The notes under the pieces are model-generated. The model was not told the DNA's origin and did not search any database. It saw only the letters and a list, made by a program, of their open reading frames with translations. From contig CAZPDP010000005.1 of the NCBI GenBank assembly GCA_964585385.1, positions 1-64,000 on the forward strand: a stretch of DNA of 64,000 nucleotides. Direction: 5' to 3'. Made by a program: the position numbers and the translations under genes. Below are positions 8,832 through 17,507 of the stretch, piece by piece (within the stretch, counting starts at the first letter, position 1; each line of letters starts with the position of its first letter). Origin of the DNA: JAGXLC01 sp964585385. GTDB lineage: Bacteria > Bacteroidota > Bacteroidia > Bacteroidales > UBA12077.

Positions 8832-9044
8832 ATGAAATTCGTACTACTTGGAATGCCTGGCCCCTGGGAACTTGTATTGATCATACTGGTTCTGCTTTTG
8901 ATTTTTGGTGGCAGGAAAATACCGGAAATCATGAAAGGATTTGGCAAAGGAATAAAAGAATTCAAAGATGCAACAGGCAAGGGTGATAATGATAAGGAAG
9001 AGGACGAAAGCACCGATAAAAGCAATCAAAGCCTGAAAGGTTAA
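8832..9044 (+). CDS. tatA: Twin-arginine translocase subunit TatA/TatE
   Basis: This 70-residue protein has a short periplasmic N-terminus, one hydrophobic helix (about residues 11-26, ELVLIILVLLLIFGG), the FGGRKIPE hinge, an amphipathic helix (KGFGKGIKEFKDA) and an acidic tail. This is the standard TatA form that oligomerises to move folded proteins across the inner membrane. The Act subunit B in this window has a twin-arginine signal and would be a natural substrate. tatC is not in the window. A good terminator follows at 9108. Confidence 0.93.
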   Translation: MKFVLLGMPGPWELVLIILVLLLIFGGRKIPEIMKGFGKGIKEFKDATGKGDNDKEEDESTDKSNQSLKG

Positions 9045-9107
9045 AACGGCTGTATTCCTTTTTTTATTCCCGTTTTTATAAATCAGAAAATGCTGCAATT
9101 CATTGAT

Positions 9108-9147
9108 CGCGTTTCCCATACAGACTTTCAGGGGAAGCGCGTTTTTT
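9108..9147 (+). terminator. Rho-independent terminator after tatA
   Basis: The arms CGCGTTTCCC (9108-9117) and GGGAAGCGCG (9132-9141) form a 10-bp stem with a single G-T wobble, followed directly by six T (9142-9147). It lies 63 bp after the tatA stop. A weaker AAAACGG/CCGTTTT stem precedes it at 9043-9076. Confidence 0.85.
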
Positions 9148-9221
9148 ATGGTTTGCCTTATTTATATGCTCCTCTCCTCCATTTTTTAACTTTCCTGGTA
9201 TAAAAGTTAAGACAACTTATT

Positions 9222-9229
9222 TATATTTG
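9222..9229 (+). promoter_or_regulatory. Probable -7 promoter box
   Basis: TATATTTG matches TAnnTTTG and lies 59 bases before the ATG of the transglycosylase gene, after the tatA terminator. No matching -33 TTTG was found, so the box is supported by position and consensus only. Confidence 0.42.
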
Positions 9230-9288
9230 TTATGTTGAATATTTGAGACAATTATTATTAAATCCGAGTAATAGATATTAACCCGAAT

Positions 9289-10659
9289 ATGATGAAAAAG
9301 GCCCGCTTGCACACGCTCAGGTTCTGTTCTGTAATTATTTTAATTTTTATTTCCAGGTTTTCCCTTGCATTGGCAACTTCAGACTCGATACCCATATTTG
9401 CAGATCTGGTGTATGAATACCGGATAACCAAACTGAATAACCTGACTCCTATTGAACTGGATTACAATAAATATGTTCGTCGATATATTGATGTATACAC
9501 AATAGAGAAGAGGGAGCACATGGAAAAGATTGCAGGAAGGGCTAAAAAGTATTTTCCGATGATAGAGGAGAAACTGGATAAGTATAATCTTCCACTGGAA
9601 CTTAAATATCTGGCAATTGTGGAATCAGCTCTTGATCCTTTTGCTGTATCCAGCTCAGGAGCTGTAGGACTATGGCAATTCAAGCTGAATACAAGCCGGA
9701 TGTTTGATCTGAAAGTTAATTCCTATATAGATGAAAGGAGAGATCCCTATAAATCAACTGAGGCAGCCTGTAAATACCTGCAATATTTATACAATACTTA
9801 TGGAAACTGGCAACTTGCCCTGGCAGCTTATAATGGGGGCCCGGGAGTCGTAAGAAAAGCCATTCAGCGATCAGGAGATAAACGAAATTTCTGGGAGTTA
9901 TACGAATACATGCCAGGCCAGACAAAAGGGTATGTACCGGCCTTTATTGCTGTTAATTACGCTATGAATTTTCTGGATAAACATGAATTGAAGCCTGAAG
10001 AAGTAGAATTTGAGTATTTTGAAACGGATACTGTAGAAATACATTATGAAACCTCATTTGAGCTTATTTCAAAAGCCCTGGATATACCTGTAAAAAAACT
10101 CCAGGAACTTAATCCCATTTACAGAAAAAACGTTATTCCGAATATGCCGGAAGCTGCAGTTTTGGTATTGCCCAAAGACAAGGTGCTTGCCTTCCTGAAA
10201 AAAGAAAAATCAATTTATGAATCCCGACCTCTCGTTCATAATGAGAAAAAGAATGATTCCATTTCTGATAACAAGAATAAAGTTAAAGTATCCCATACCG
10301 TGAAAAAGGGTGAATACTTTCATAAGATTGCCATGAATTACGGATGCACGATTGAAGAAATAAAGAAATGGAATAATTTGCCGGATAATAATTTAAATGT
10401 TGGTCAAAAACTTGATATTTGGGTTGATCCTGCCTATATTGAAAGAATTAAAGAAGAGCATATAAAACTTGAAAGGAGAATGCAGGCCGACACCAATCGT
10501 AGAATTGTATATTATACGATTAAAGAAGGAGACACCATCTGGAGTATAGCCAATAAATTTAATTGTGAATCTATTGTAGAGTTGAAAGAGATGAACAACA
10601 TTGAAGATGAGGCAGATATTAAACCCGGCAAAAAGATTAAAATTTATTTAGGACATTAA
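9289..10659 (+). CDS. mltD: MltD-like lytic murein transglycosylase with LysM domains
   Basis: This 456-residue exported protein has a signal peptide (1-30), a transglycosylase SLT domain (about 95-200) and LysM repeats that bind peptidoglycan. The catalytic glutamate is E112 in IVESALDPFA. The SLT motifs GAVGLWQF and LALAAYNGG are intact. Two clear LysM domains lie at about 335-380 and 408-453, and a degenerate third at about 250-295. It cuts glycan strands non-hydrolytically during wall growth. Two adjacent ATGs open the gene, and I took the first. A short gap (12 bp) links it to the DUF4837 lipoprotein gene, so the two are likely one unit. Confidence 0.93.
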   Translation: MMKKARLHTLRFCSVIILIFISRFSLALATSDSIPIFADLVYEYRITKLNNLTPIELDYNKYVRRYIDVYTIEKREHMEKIAGRAKKYFPMIEEKLDKYNLPLELKYLAIVESALDPFAVSSSGAVGLWQFKLNTSRMFDLKVNSYIDERRDPYKSTEAACKYLQYLYNTYGNWQLALAAYNGGPGVVRKAIQRSGDKRNFWELYEYMPGQTKGYVPAFIAVNYAMNFLDKHELKPEEVEFEYFETDTVEIHYETSFELISKALDIPVKKLQELNPIYRKNVIPNMPEAAVLVLPKDKVLAFLKKEKSIYESRPLVHNEKKNDSISDNKNKVKVSHTVKKGEYFHKIAMNYGCTIEEIKKWNNLPDNNLNVGQKLDIWVDPAYIERIKEEHIKLERRMQADTNRRIVYYTIKEGDTIWSIANKFNCESIVELKEMNNIEDEADIKPGKKIKIYLGH

Positions 10660-10671
10660 AATAAAGACCAT

Positions 10672-11667
10672 ATGAAAAATTTGAATCGATTGATTTTCTT
10701 AATTAGCTTTTTCCTTATAGGATATGGCTGTGTACCCGATACTTCAGAAACTGAGGGCACAATGCCCTCTTCCAGCGGAAGCCCGGGAAGTGTATTGGTT
10801 GTCGCAGATAGCGCCAAGTTTAACAGGGAAGTGGGGCTTTCTGTAAAAAAAACACTTAGCAAAGTCCATAAAGGATTGCCCCAGCCCGAACCTCTATTTG
10901 AACTATCTCATATTCATCCTACAGCTTTTAAAAAAATTTTCCAGAAACACAGAAATATTTTAAAGGTTGATATAGGCGAAAAATACACTCAGTCAAGAAT
11001 TCTGGTTCGGGAGAATGTATATGCAAAGCCACAGCTTGTTATACATGCCCAGGCACCGGATGATTCCGCTATGGTTAGATTGTTCGAACAGAAAGGTTCC
11101 GTTGTGGCTGATAAGTTTCTGGTTGCAGAGAGGAACCGGTATATAAAAACATTCAAAAAGATTTCTAACGACGGGGCAGAAATGCGCATCAGGGAAAAAT
11201 TTGGGATTGATATTGTTGTTCCAAAAGGATATTCGCTGGATGTGGATACGACGGATTTTGCCTGGATCGCCAATGAAGGAAGGCATTTCTCCCAGGGTCT
11301 GCTCATCTATGAGTTCCCCTATGAAGGCGAACACGTCCTGACAAGAGATTACCTTATTCAAAAAAGAAATGAGTTTACAAAAAAATTTGTTCCCGGTCCT
11401 TCACCCAATTCTTATATGATTAACGAGGACCAGGTAAAACCTTTCCATGAAACAAAGGAGATAAACGGCAATGAAGTGGTTGTTATGAGAGGTTTATGGG
11501 AGGTTGAAAACGACTTTATGGGAGGCCCTTATATCAGTGCTTCTATTGTTGATAAAGAAAAAAAGAAGGTAGTCACAGTCGATGGATTCGTTTATGCACC
11601 AAAATTTGATAAACGAAATTATGTGCGCAAATTGGAAGCTATTCTATACACACTGAAATGGAATTAA
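10672..11667 (+). CDS. DUF4837-type lipoprotein
   Basis: This 331-residue protein opens with a lipoprotein signal whose lipobox IGYGC ends at C20. The rest is a soluble envelope domain without recognisable catalytic motifs. Length and overall form fit the Bacteroidota DUF4837 family, whose function is not known to me. It follows the LysM transglycosylase by 12 bp and is probably co-transcribed with it, which hints at a cell-wall role. Two hairpins follow the stop codon: repeat-type hairpin D at 11669 and a standard terminator at 11713. Confidence 0.78.
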   Translation: MKNLNRLIFLISFFLIGYGCVPDTSETEGTMPSSSGSPGSVLVVADSAKFNREVGLSVKKTLSKVHKGLPQPEPLFELSHIHPTAFKKIFQKHRNILKVDIGEKYTQSRILVRENVYAKPQLVIHAQAPDDSAMVRLFEQKGSVVADKFLVAERNRYIKTFKKISNDGAEMRIREKFGIDIVVPKGYSLDVDTTDFAWIANEGRHFSQGLLIYEFPYEGEHVLTRDYLIQKRNEFTKKFVPGPSPNSYMINEDQVKPFHETKEINGNEVVVMRGLWEVENDFMGGPYISASIVDKEKKKVVTVDGFVYAPKFDKRNYVRKLEAILYTLKWN

Positions 11668-11668
11668 G

Positions 11669-11699
11669 ACCCGAATAATTCTTGAATTATGCGGGTTAG
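11669..11699 (+). repeat. Short hairpin D, 3' part of the repeat family
   Basis: ACCCGAATAATTC and GAATTATGCGGGT form a near-perfect hairpin starting 2 bp after the DUF4837 stop. The segment matches the 3' end of repeat copies A, B and C (GAATAATTCTTGAA and CGGGTTAG). It could be a remnant of the long element or its minimal terminator-like form. Confidence 0.6.
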
Positions 11700-11712
11700 T
11701 TAAATTAGATTG

Positions 11713-11746
11713 AGCCATCTGATTGTTCGGATGGCTTTTTCTTTTT
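11713..11746 (+). terminator. Rho-independent terminator after the DUF4837 gene
   Basis: AGCCATCTG (11713-11721) pairs with CGGATGGCT (11728-11736) over 9 bp with one wobble and a 6-base loop. A T-rich tract follows (TTTTTCTTTTT to 11746). Confidence 0.85.
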
Positions 11747-11840
11747 GGTTTACATTTATTTAGAATATATTTTGATATATAAGCTTTCCTGATCGCTTTT
11801 TATTAATTTTACGTTCTGAATAACTGAAAAAATTGATTCC

Positions 11841-13283
11841 ATGAATCTTAGTTATAAGAAGGTGCAGGAGAGGGGTTTAGATATTTCTGTAGTCTATATT
11901 GCCGGCAAAGAAACCGATTTCAGCCAGTATTCCTTTACTACCACAGAACTGGAATACATAAAAAATCAATTATCAGACGATAAGACAAAGATTGATATTA
12001 ATTCATACTTTAAATGGTCTTATATACGGATAGTTCCTGAATTTAAGGAGCTTTTCAATGGGAAAGAGAAAATGAGAAGGGAGGCATTTAATCTTTTTCC
12101 TGCCTTAAAAGAAAACAAACACCGGGAAATCATTGTGGTGGATGCCTGTGACAGTGCTGATCTGGTTTATGCATTTTTGGAAGGAATCGGATTAAGCCTT
12201 TATGAATTCATAAAATATAAAGACAAAAACAATAACAATAAAAACAAAGTGCTTCTTGATGAAGTGAAGGTTTTAAGCAATGCCATTTCAGATGAACATT
12301 TAACTCAGCTTGAAATTGTCTGTAAAGCTGTATTTCATGCCCGTAATCTTGTGAATGAGCCTTTAAATTCCTTAAATGCTGTTCAGCTGAGCCAGGAGAT
12401 TCAAAAACTGGGAACAGAGGCAGGATTTTCAACTGAAGTCTTTAACAAGAAGAAAATTGAAAGTCTTAAGTTAAATGGTCTGCTTGCTGTAAATAAAGGG
12501 AGTGTGGATCCACCTTCATTTAGTGTAATGGAATGGAAGCCGGATAATCCTGAAAATAAAAAGCCAATCATTCTTGTAGGCAAAGGAATTGTTTATGATA
12601 CGGGGGGATTGAGTCTGAAACCTTCCTCCTCCATGTTGGGTATGAAATCGGATATGGCAGGGGCTGCAACAGTCGCTGGAGCTATGTATGCTGTTGCTTC
12701 TATGAAACTGCCCTATCATGTTATCGGCTTAGTTCCGGCCACAGATAATCGCCCGGATGGAAATGCTTATGTGCCCGGTGATGTAATTACCATGCACAAC
12801 GGGAAGACCGTGGAGGTTATAAATACCGATGCGGAAGGACGAATGATTCTTGCAGATGCCCTGAGTTTTGCAAAACAGTATAACCCGGAACTAGTAGTTG
12901 ATTTTGCCACATTAACCGGATCAGCCTCTGTGGCTATTGGTCCTCAAGGTGTTGTGGCTATGGGAACTGCAGATGAGAAGGTGTTTCAAAAATTGTCAGT
13001 TAGTGGAAACAATACCTACGAGAGAATTGTAAGATTACCTTTGTGGGAAGAATATAATGAAATGATAAAATCAGATATTGCAGATATTAAAAATGCAGGA
13101 GGAAGAGAAGCAGGGGCAATTACAGCAGGAAAATTCCTGCAAAATTTTGTGGATTATCCCTGGATACATCTTGATATTGCACCTTATGCTTACCTGGATA
13201 AAGCAGATGCATATCGCCCTAAAGGTGCAACCGGTGCAGGGGTAAGACTTATGATAGATTTTCTGATTAACAATACTCAATAA
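11841..13283 (+). CDS. pepA: M17 leucyl aminopeptidase
   Basis: This 480-residue cytoplasmic aminopeptidase removes N-terminal residues using two metal ions. All the active-site residues of the family are present: K248, D253 and K260 in VGKGIVYDTGGLSLK, D271, then D330, E332 and R334 in NTDAEGRMILADAL. Each lies exactly 22 residues before its E. coli PepA counterpart. The N-terminal domain is divergent, as usual. It opens after a 173-bp gap that holds two terminator-like hairpins, so it starts a new unit. pdxA follows after 30 bp. Confidence 0.96.
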   Translation: MNLSYKKVQERGLDISVVYIAGKETDFSQYSFTTTELEYIKNQLSDDKTKIDINSYFKWSYIRIVPEFKELFNGKEKMRREAFNLFPALKENKHREIIVVDACDSADLVYAFLEGIGLSLYEFIKYKDKNNNNKNKVLLDEVKVLSNAISDEHLTQLEIVCKAVFHARNLVNEPLNSLNAVQLSQEIQKLGTEAGFSTEVFNKKKIESLKLNGLLAVNKGSVDPPSFSVMEWKPDNPENKKPIILVGKGIVYDTGGLSLKPSSSMLGMKSDMAGAATVAGAMYAVASMKLPYHVIGLVPATDNRPDGNAYVPGDVITMHNGKTVEVINTDAEGRMILADALSFAKQYNPELVVDFATLTGSASVAIGPQGVVAMGTADEKVFQKLSVSGNNTYERIVRLPLWEEYNEMIKSDIADIKNAGGREAGAITAGKFLQNFVDYPWIHLDIAPYAYLDKADAYRPKGATGAGVRLMIDFLINNTQ

Positions 13284-13313
13284 TTGAATCTAATGATATA
13301 AACGATTATAAAA

Positions 13314-14366
13314 ATGAGAAACGATAAAATAAGACTTGGAATAACGCAAGGAGATATAAATGGTATAAGCTACGAAATTATTATAAAAACTTTGATGGAT
13401 AACCGGATTATGGAATTTTGTGTTCCGATTGTTTACGGTTCTGCTAAAGTAGCGGCATATCATCGAAAAGCTCTTAATATTGAAAATTTTAGCCTTAATA
13501 TTATCCGGGATGCTGATAAAGCCAATGTAAAAAGACCTAATGTAATCAATTGTCTGGATGATAATGTCAGGGTTGAACTGGGAAAATCTACCCAGGTTGC
13601 CGGAGAGGCTTCTTTGAACGCATTGTCTGCTGCAGTAAATGATCTTAAAGAAGGTAAAATTGACGTTCTTGTCACAGCGCCCATTAATAAAGACAATATA
13701 CAATCTGAAGATTTTCAGTTCCCCGGGCATACAGAATATTTGGCTCAGAATTTTGAATCTGAGGATGTTCTAATGCTCATGGTAAGCGACTTGATGAAGG
13801 TAGGTGTTGTAACCGGCCATGTTCCATTAAAAGAAGTTTCACAGCAAATCACACAAGACAAAATACTTCGGAAGTTAAATACTATGCATGCGACTCTCAT
13901 CCGTGATTTTCGTATTCAGAAGCCAAAAATTGCCGTTTTTGGTTTGAATCCTCACGCAAGTGATGGTGGAATTATTGGTGACGAGGAGCAAAACATTATT
14001 ATTCCCGCATTGCAAAGGGCCAAAGAGGACGGTATTCTGGCTTTTGGACCCTACCCGGCTGATGGTTTCTTTGGAACAAAAAACATCAAAAAATTTGATG
14101 CTATACTTGCCATGTATCACGACCAGGGACTTGCTCCATTTAAAGCCCTTTCATTCAACGAGGGTGTTAATTTTACCGCTGGTTTAAATATAGTACGAAC
14201 ATCACCGGCGCATGGTACAGCCTACGAACTGGCAGGTAAAGGTGAGGCCTCAGAAAGCTCTTTTCGAAATGCGCTGTTTTTGGCGATAGATGTCTATAAA
14301 AACAGAACCGAATATGAGGAGCTATCATCGAACCCTTTGGAATCGCATGATAAATCCAATATCTGA
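13314..14366 (+). CDS. pdxA: 4-hydroxythreonine-4-phosphate dehydrogenase
   Basis: This enzyme oxidises 4-phosphohydroxy-L-threonine in the DXP-dependent pyridoxal 5'-phosphate pathway. The 350 residues match the family. Signatures visible are ITQGDINGISYEI at the start, TAPINKDN, FPGHTEYLA, YHDQGLAPFK and the C-terminal VRTSPAHGTAYELAGKG. It lies 30 bp after pepA. PLP made here is the cofactor of SufS, encoded nearby on the other strand, though a regulatory link is not implied. The gene ends 78 bp before the convergent queG gene. Confidence 0.96.
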   Translation: MRNDKIRLGITQGDINGISYEIIIKTLMDNRIMEFCVPIVYGSAKVAAYHRKALNIENFSLNIIRDADKANVKRPNVINCLDDNVRVELGKSTQVAGEASLNALSAAVNDLKEGKIDVLVTAPINKDNIQSEDFQFPGHTEYLAQNFESEDVLMLMVSDLMKVGVVTGHVPLKEVSQQITQDKILRKLNTMHATLIRDFRIQKPKIAVFGLNPHASDGGIIGDEEQNIIIPALQRAKEDGILAFGPYPADGFFGTKNIKKFDAILAMYHDQGLAPFKALSFNEGVNFTAGLNIVRTSPAHGTAYELAGKGEASESSFRNALFLAIDVYKNRTEYEELSSNPLESHDKSNI

Positions 14367-14444
14367 CAGATCTAAAATCATTGCTGAATGGAAAGGGGTT
14401 GGATATTATTTACCTTCAGGATGATTTATTAATTCCAGGGAGGT

Positions 14445-15383
14445 CTATTTTTCTTTAACAAAGTTGATATTGCGCTTTAATCCTTCATATTTGGTCCTTT
14501 TTACAGCCGATTTGCGGAATATCTCATTAAAATGCTCTCTTGATAAGTTTTCCCATTCGGGCTTGTCCAGGTTGAGCAGGTCGGGGTGTGGTTCGAATTC
14601 GGGTTCGTTGTGGGAGTTTCTTCTTAAATTCCACGGACAAACGTCCTGGCAGATGTCACATCCAAAAATCCAGTCACTGAATTTATTTGCCATGTTGGTT
14701 GGTAATTCACCTTTTTTCTCAATGGTGAAATAGGAAATGCATTTGGAGGCATCGATTTGATAGGGCTCGGTGAGGTTTAGGGCGCCAGTAGGACAAGCCT
14801 CCAGGCATTTTGTACAAGTGCCACAATAATCTTTAACGGGTGGGTCGTAAGAAAGACCGACATCGACTATAATTTCCCCTATGAAGAAGAAAGAGCCATG
14901 CCTTCTGGATAAGAGGTTTGTGTGTTTACCAATCCAGCCCAGACCTGCTTTTTGAGCCCATACTTTGTCCATTACCGGCGCCGAGTCAACAAAGACACGT
15001 CCATTTACTTTTTCTGGCAGGTTTTCCCGGATGAATTGCAAAAGAGATTTCAATTTGTTTTTAAGGACAAAATGATAATCCTTTCCATACGCATATTTTG
15101 AGATTTTGTAAGTATCTTCTTTTTGCAGTTTGTTGGGATAGTAGTTGTAAATAGCCGATATGACCGATTTGGCTCCCTGAACTAACCGGGTGGGATCGGT
15201 TCTTTTGTCATAATAATTTTCCATCCACTGCATTTCCCCATGCCGGTTTTCACGGAGGTATTGTTTTAGGTTTTCAGCATCTTTCTGCAGGGGTTCGGCT
15301 TTGGATATGCCACATTCTAAAAATCCAAGGCGCCGGGCCTCGGATTTTATCATTTCGCTGTATTTGAGTTCATTTTCGAGCAT
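14445..15383 (-). CDS. queG: Epoxyqueuosine reductase
   Basis: This 312-residue cytoplasmic enzyme carries out the last step of queuosine synthesis, reducing epoxyqueuosine in tRNA. It needs cobalamin and two [4Fe-4S] clusters. The two ferredoxin-type motifs are CGTCTKCLEACPTGA and GCDICQDVCPWN. The N-terminal half includes the conserved KRTDP segment. It is the last gene of the minus-strand SUF operon, 3 bp after the sufT-like gene, which fits its heavy Fe-S demand. Confidence 0.95.
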   Translation of the reverse strand: MLENELKYSEMIKSEARRLGFLECGISKAEPLQKDAENLKQYLRENRHGEMQWMENYYDKRTDPTRLVQGAKSVISAIYNYYPNKLQKEDTYKISKYAYGKDYHFVLKNKLKSLLQFIRENLPEKVNGRVFVDSAPVMDKVWAQKAGLGWIGKHTNLLSRRHGSFFFIGEIIVDVGLSYDPPVKDYCGTCTKCLEACPTGALNLTEPYQIDASKCISYFTIEKKGELPTNMANKFSDWIFGCDICQDVCPWNLRRNSHNEPEFEPHPDLLNLDKPEWENLSREHFNEIFRKSAVKRTKYEGLKRNINFVKEK

Positions 15384-15386
15384 ACG

Positions 15387-15710
15387 TTATAACAATCCCA
15401 GCTCCAATTTGGCTTCTTCAGACATCATTTCTTTATCCCATGGAGGATCGAAAACCAGGTTGACTTTTACATCATTAACCTCATCTATTTCTTTAACCTT
15501 GTCGTGTACCTCGTTCAGTATATCATCTGCAATAGGGCAGTTTGGCGCTGTCAGTGTCATCTTTACCTCAACATTGTTTTCATCATCCACATCAATGTTG
15601 TAAATCAGACCCAAATCATAGACGTTTACAGGTATTTCAGGGTCATAAACATCTTTTAAGGCCTTTACAATTTTTGCTTCTACAGCTAAGAAATCACCTT
15701 GTTCACTCAT
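15387..15710 (-). CDS. sufT: SufT-like MIP18 (DUF59) Fe-S assembly factor
   Basis: This 107-residue protein is a MIP18/DUF59 domain: KALKDVYDPEIPVNVYDLG, then LTAPNCPIADDI with the conserved cysteine and FDPPWDKEMMS. Such proteins help carry Fe-S clusters to target enzymes. Its position between sufE and queG in the operon supports an Fe-S role. The family also includes PaaD-like proteins, but no phenylacetate genes are present here. The symbol follows operon context and is less certain than the family call. Confidence 0.85.
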   Translation of the reverse strand: MSEQGDFLAVEAKIVKALKDVYDPEIPVNVYDLGLIYNIDVDDENNVEVKMTLTAPNCPIADDILNEVHDKVKEIDEVNDVKVNLVFDPPWDKEMMSEEAKLELGLL

Positions 15711-15746
15711 ATCTTAATAACTTTCAGGTAGTTTGTACTTTTTTAT

Positions 15747-16169
15747 TTATTGAGCCTTGGCATCGTAAGCCAGAGCATAAGCTTTGATTTTGTTAATCAT
15801 GGCAACCAGTCCATTGGACCGGGTCGGAGATAGATTTTCCTTCAGTCCGATTTTGTCAATAAAATGAAGATCGGCATCTTTAATTTCTTTGGGTGTTCTG
15901 CCGGATAGAACGCGGATAAGCAGGGCGATAATTCCTTTTGTAATGATTGCATCGCTGTCTGCCTTAAAAACCAGTTTATTTCCGTCCATTTCAGCATGCA
16001 GCCACACTTTCGACTGGCACCCTTCAATAAGGTTGTCCGGATTTTTATGTTCCGGCGGCATTTCGGGTAAGTCCTTGCTGAGTTCAATCAAATAGTTGTA
16101 CTTATCCATCCAGTCCTCAAACATCTCAAATTCTTCAATAATCTCTTGTTGTTTTTCTTCTAAAGTCAT
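15747..16169 (-). CDS. sufE: SufE sulfur-transfer protein
   Basis: This 140-residue protein takes persulfide sulfur from SufS and hands it to the SufBCD scaffold. The acceptor cysteine is C51 in LIEGCQSKVWL, the same number as in E. coli SufE. The family fold and the helix LSPTRSNGL near the C-terminus are present. It lies 14 bp after sufS and 36 bp before the sufT-like gene. Confidence 0.95.
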   Translation of the reverse strand: MTLEEKQQEIIEEFEMFEDWMDKYNYLIELSKDLPEMPPEHKNPDNLIEGCQSKVWLHAEMDGNKLVFKADSDAIITKGIIALLIRVLSGRTPKEIKDADLHFIDKIGLKENLSPTRSNGLVAMINKIKAYALAYDAKAQ

Positions 16170-16183
16170 ATTTGCGTAGTATT

Positions 16184-17416
16184 TTATCCAAACATTTGTT
16201 TTACTTTAAACAATGCATCATATAAAACATCAATTTCTTCTGTTTTATTATACAATGCAAAAGATGCCCTTACTGTACCATCGATATTAAAGTGCGATAT
16301 AACCGGTTCGGTGCAGTGATGGCCTGTTCTTACAGCAATACCCATCTTATCCAATACCATACCGGTATCGTAATGATGGATTTTGTCCAGCAGAAAGGAT
16401 ATGACACTTATTTTATTATTCGAAGTACCATAAAATTTCATGCCTTCAATACCGCCCAGTTTTTTATTGGCGTAATCCAGCAATTTGTGTTCGTAATCTT
16501 TAATTTGGGGTATACCGATGCTCTCAATGTATTTAATTGCTTCAGCAAGTCCTATTGCACCGACATAGTTGGGTGTTCCGGCTTCAAATTTAAAGGGGAG
16601 CGCATTGAATGTGGTTTTTTCTAAAGTCACTTTTTTAATCATTTCTCCCCCGGTTTGGTAAGGAGGCATCTCTTCCAGCCATTTTTGCTTTCCGTACAAA
16701 ATACCTATACCGTTAGGCCCGTAGATTTTGTGCCCTGAGAATGCCAAAAAATCACAATCTAATTCCTGTACATCCACACTTGTGTGCTGTACACTTTGTG
16801 CTGCGTCAATGAGTACAGGTATATCTTTTTCATGGGCCAGATGAATGATTGATTTGATATCGTTGATGGTTCCCAGTGTATTGGAAACCTGGTTTACAGC
16901 TACCAGGCTTGTATTTTCATTCAGTAACTGTTTATATTCATCCAGTAAAAGTTCTCCGTCATCGTTAATAGGGATGTATTTTAGCTTTGCATTCTTTCTC
17001 TCACATAAAACCTGCCAGGGAACAATGTTGGCATGGTGTTCCATTTCTGTGATGATAATTTCATCGCCTTCTTTTACAAATTTTTCTCCAAAGGAATAAG
17101 CAACTAAATTAATCGAATGAGTGGTACCGTTTGTGAAAATAATTTCTTCTGATTTTTCAGCATTGATGAAAGCCTGAACCTTCTTTCGGGCTTGCTCAAA
17201 TTCTTCAGTCAACTTGTCACTCAGGAAATGGACTCCTCTGTGAATGTTGCTGTTTTTTTGCGAATAGATTTCGTTTACCTTGTCTATTACAGATTGAGGT
17301 TTTTGTGTGGTTGCCGCATTATCTAAATAAACAAGGGGCTTATCATGTACTTTTTCTGAAAGTATTGGGAAATCTTTTCTGACTGTTTCAATATTGTATT
17401 GTTTATTCCTGTACAT
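16184..17416 (-). CDS. sufS: SufS group II cysteine desulfurase
   Basis: This PLP enzyme removes sulfur from cysteine and holds it as persulfide. The 410 residues match the family. PLP binds K230 in AFSGHKIYGP. TEMEHHANIVPW holds the PLP-stacking histidine. The persulfide cysteine is C368 in RTGHHCTEP. It works with SufE, encoded directly downstream. It is separated from sufD by a 91-bp spacer that carries an 11-bp inverted repeat. Confidence 0.97.
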   Translation of the reverse strand: MYRNKQYNIETVRKDFPILSEKVHDKPLVYLDNAATTQKPQSVIDKVNEIYSQKNSNIHRGVHFLSDKLTEEFEQARKKVQAFINAEKSEEIIFTNGTTHSINLVAYSFGEKFVKEGDEIIITEMEHHANIVPWQVLCERKNAKLKYIPINDDGELLLDEYKQLLNENTSLVAVNQVSNTLGTINDIKSIIHLAHEKDIPVLIDAAQSVQHTSVDVQELDCDFLAFSGHKIYGPNGIGILYGKQKWLEEMPPYQTGGEMIKKVTLEKTTFNALPFKFEAGTPNYVGAIGLAEAIKYIESIGIPQIKDYEHKLLDYANKKLGGIEGMKFYGTSNNKISVISFLLDKIHHYDTGMVLDKMGIAVRTGHHCTEPVISHFNIDGTVRASFALYNKTEEIDVLYDALFKVKQMFG

Positions 17417-17438
17417 GCTAAAAGTACTGTTTAGAATG

Positions 17439-17503
17439 AGAAAAACGCCTTTTTAAAGATATTACAAATATGATTAAATCTAAAGGATTTTGGGCGTTTT
17501 TCT
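17439..17503 (-). promoter_or_regulatory. Inverted repeat in the sufD-sufS spacer
   Basis: AGAAAAACGCC (17439-17449) and GGCGTTTTTCT (17493-17503) are perfect 11-base inverted arms around a 43-base AT-rich loop, inside the SUF operon. On the minus strand the stem ends in a T-rich arm, so it could weaken read-through into sufS-sufE or mark an RNA processing site. No full promoter for sufS was found. Confidence 0.5.
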
Positions 17504-17507
17504 GCTA

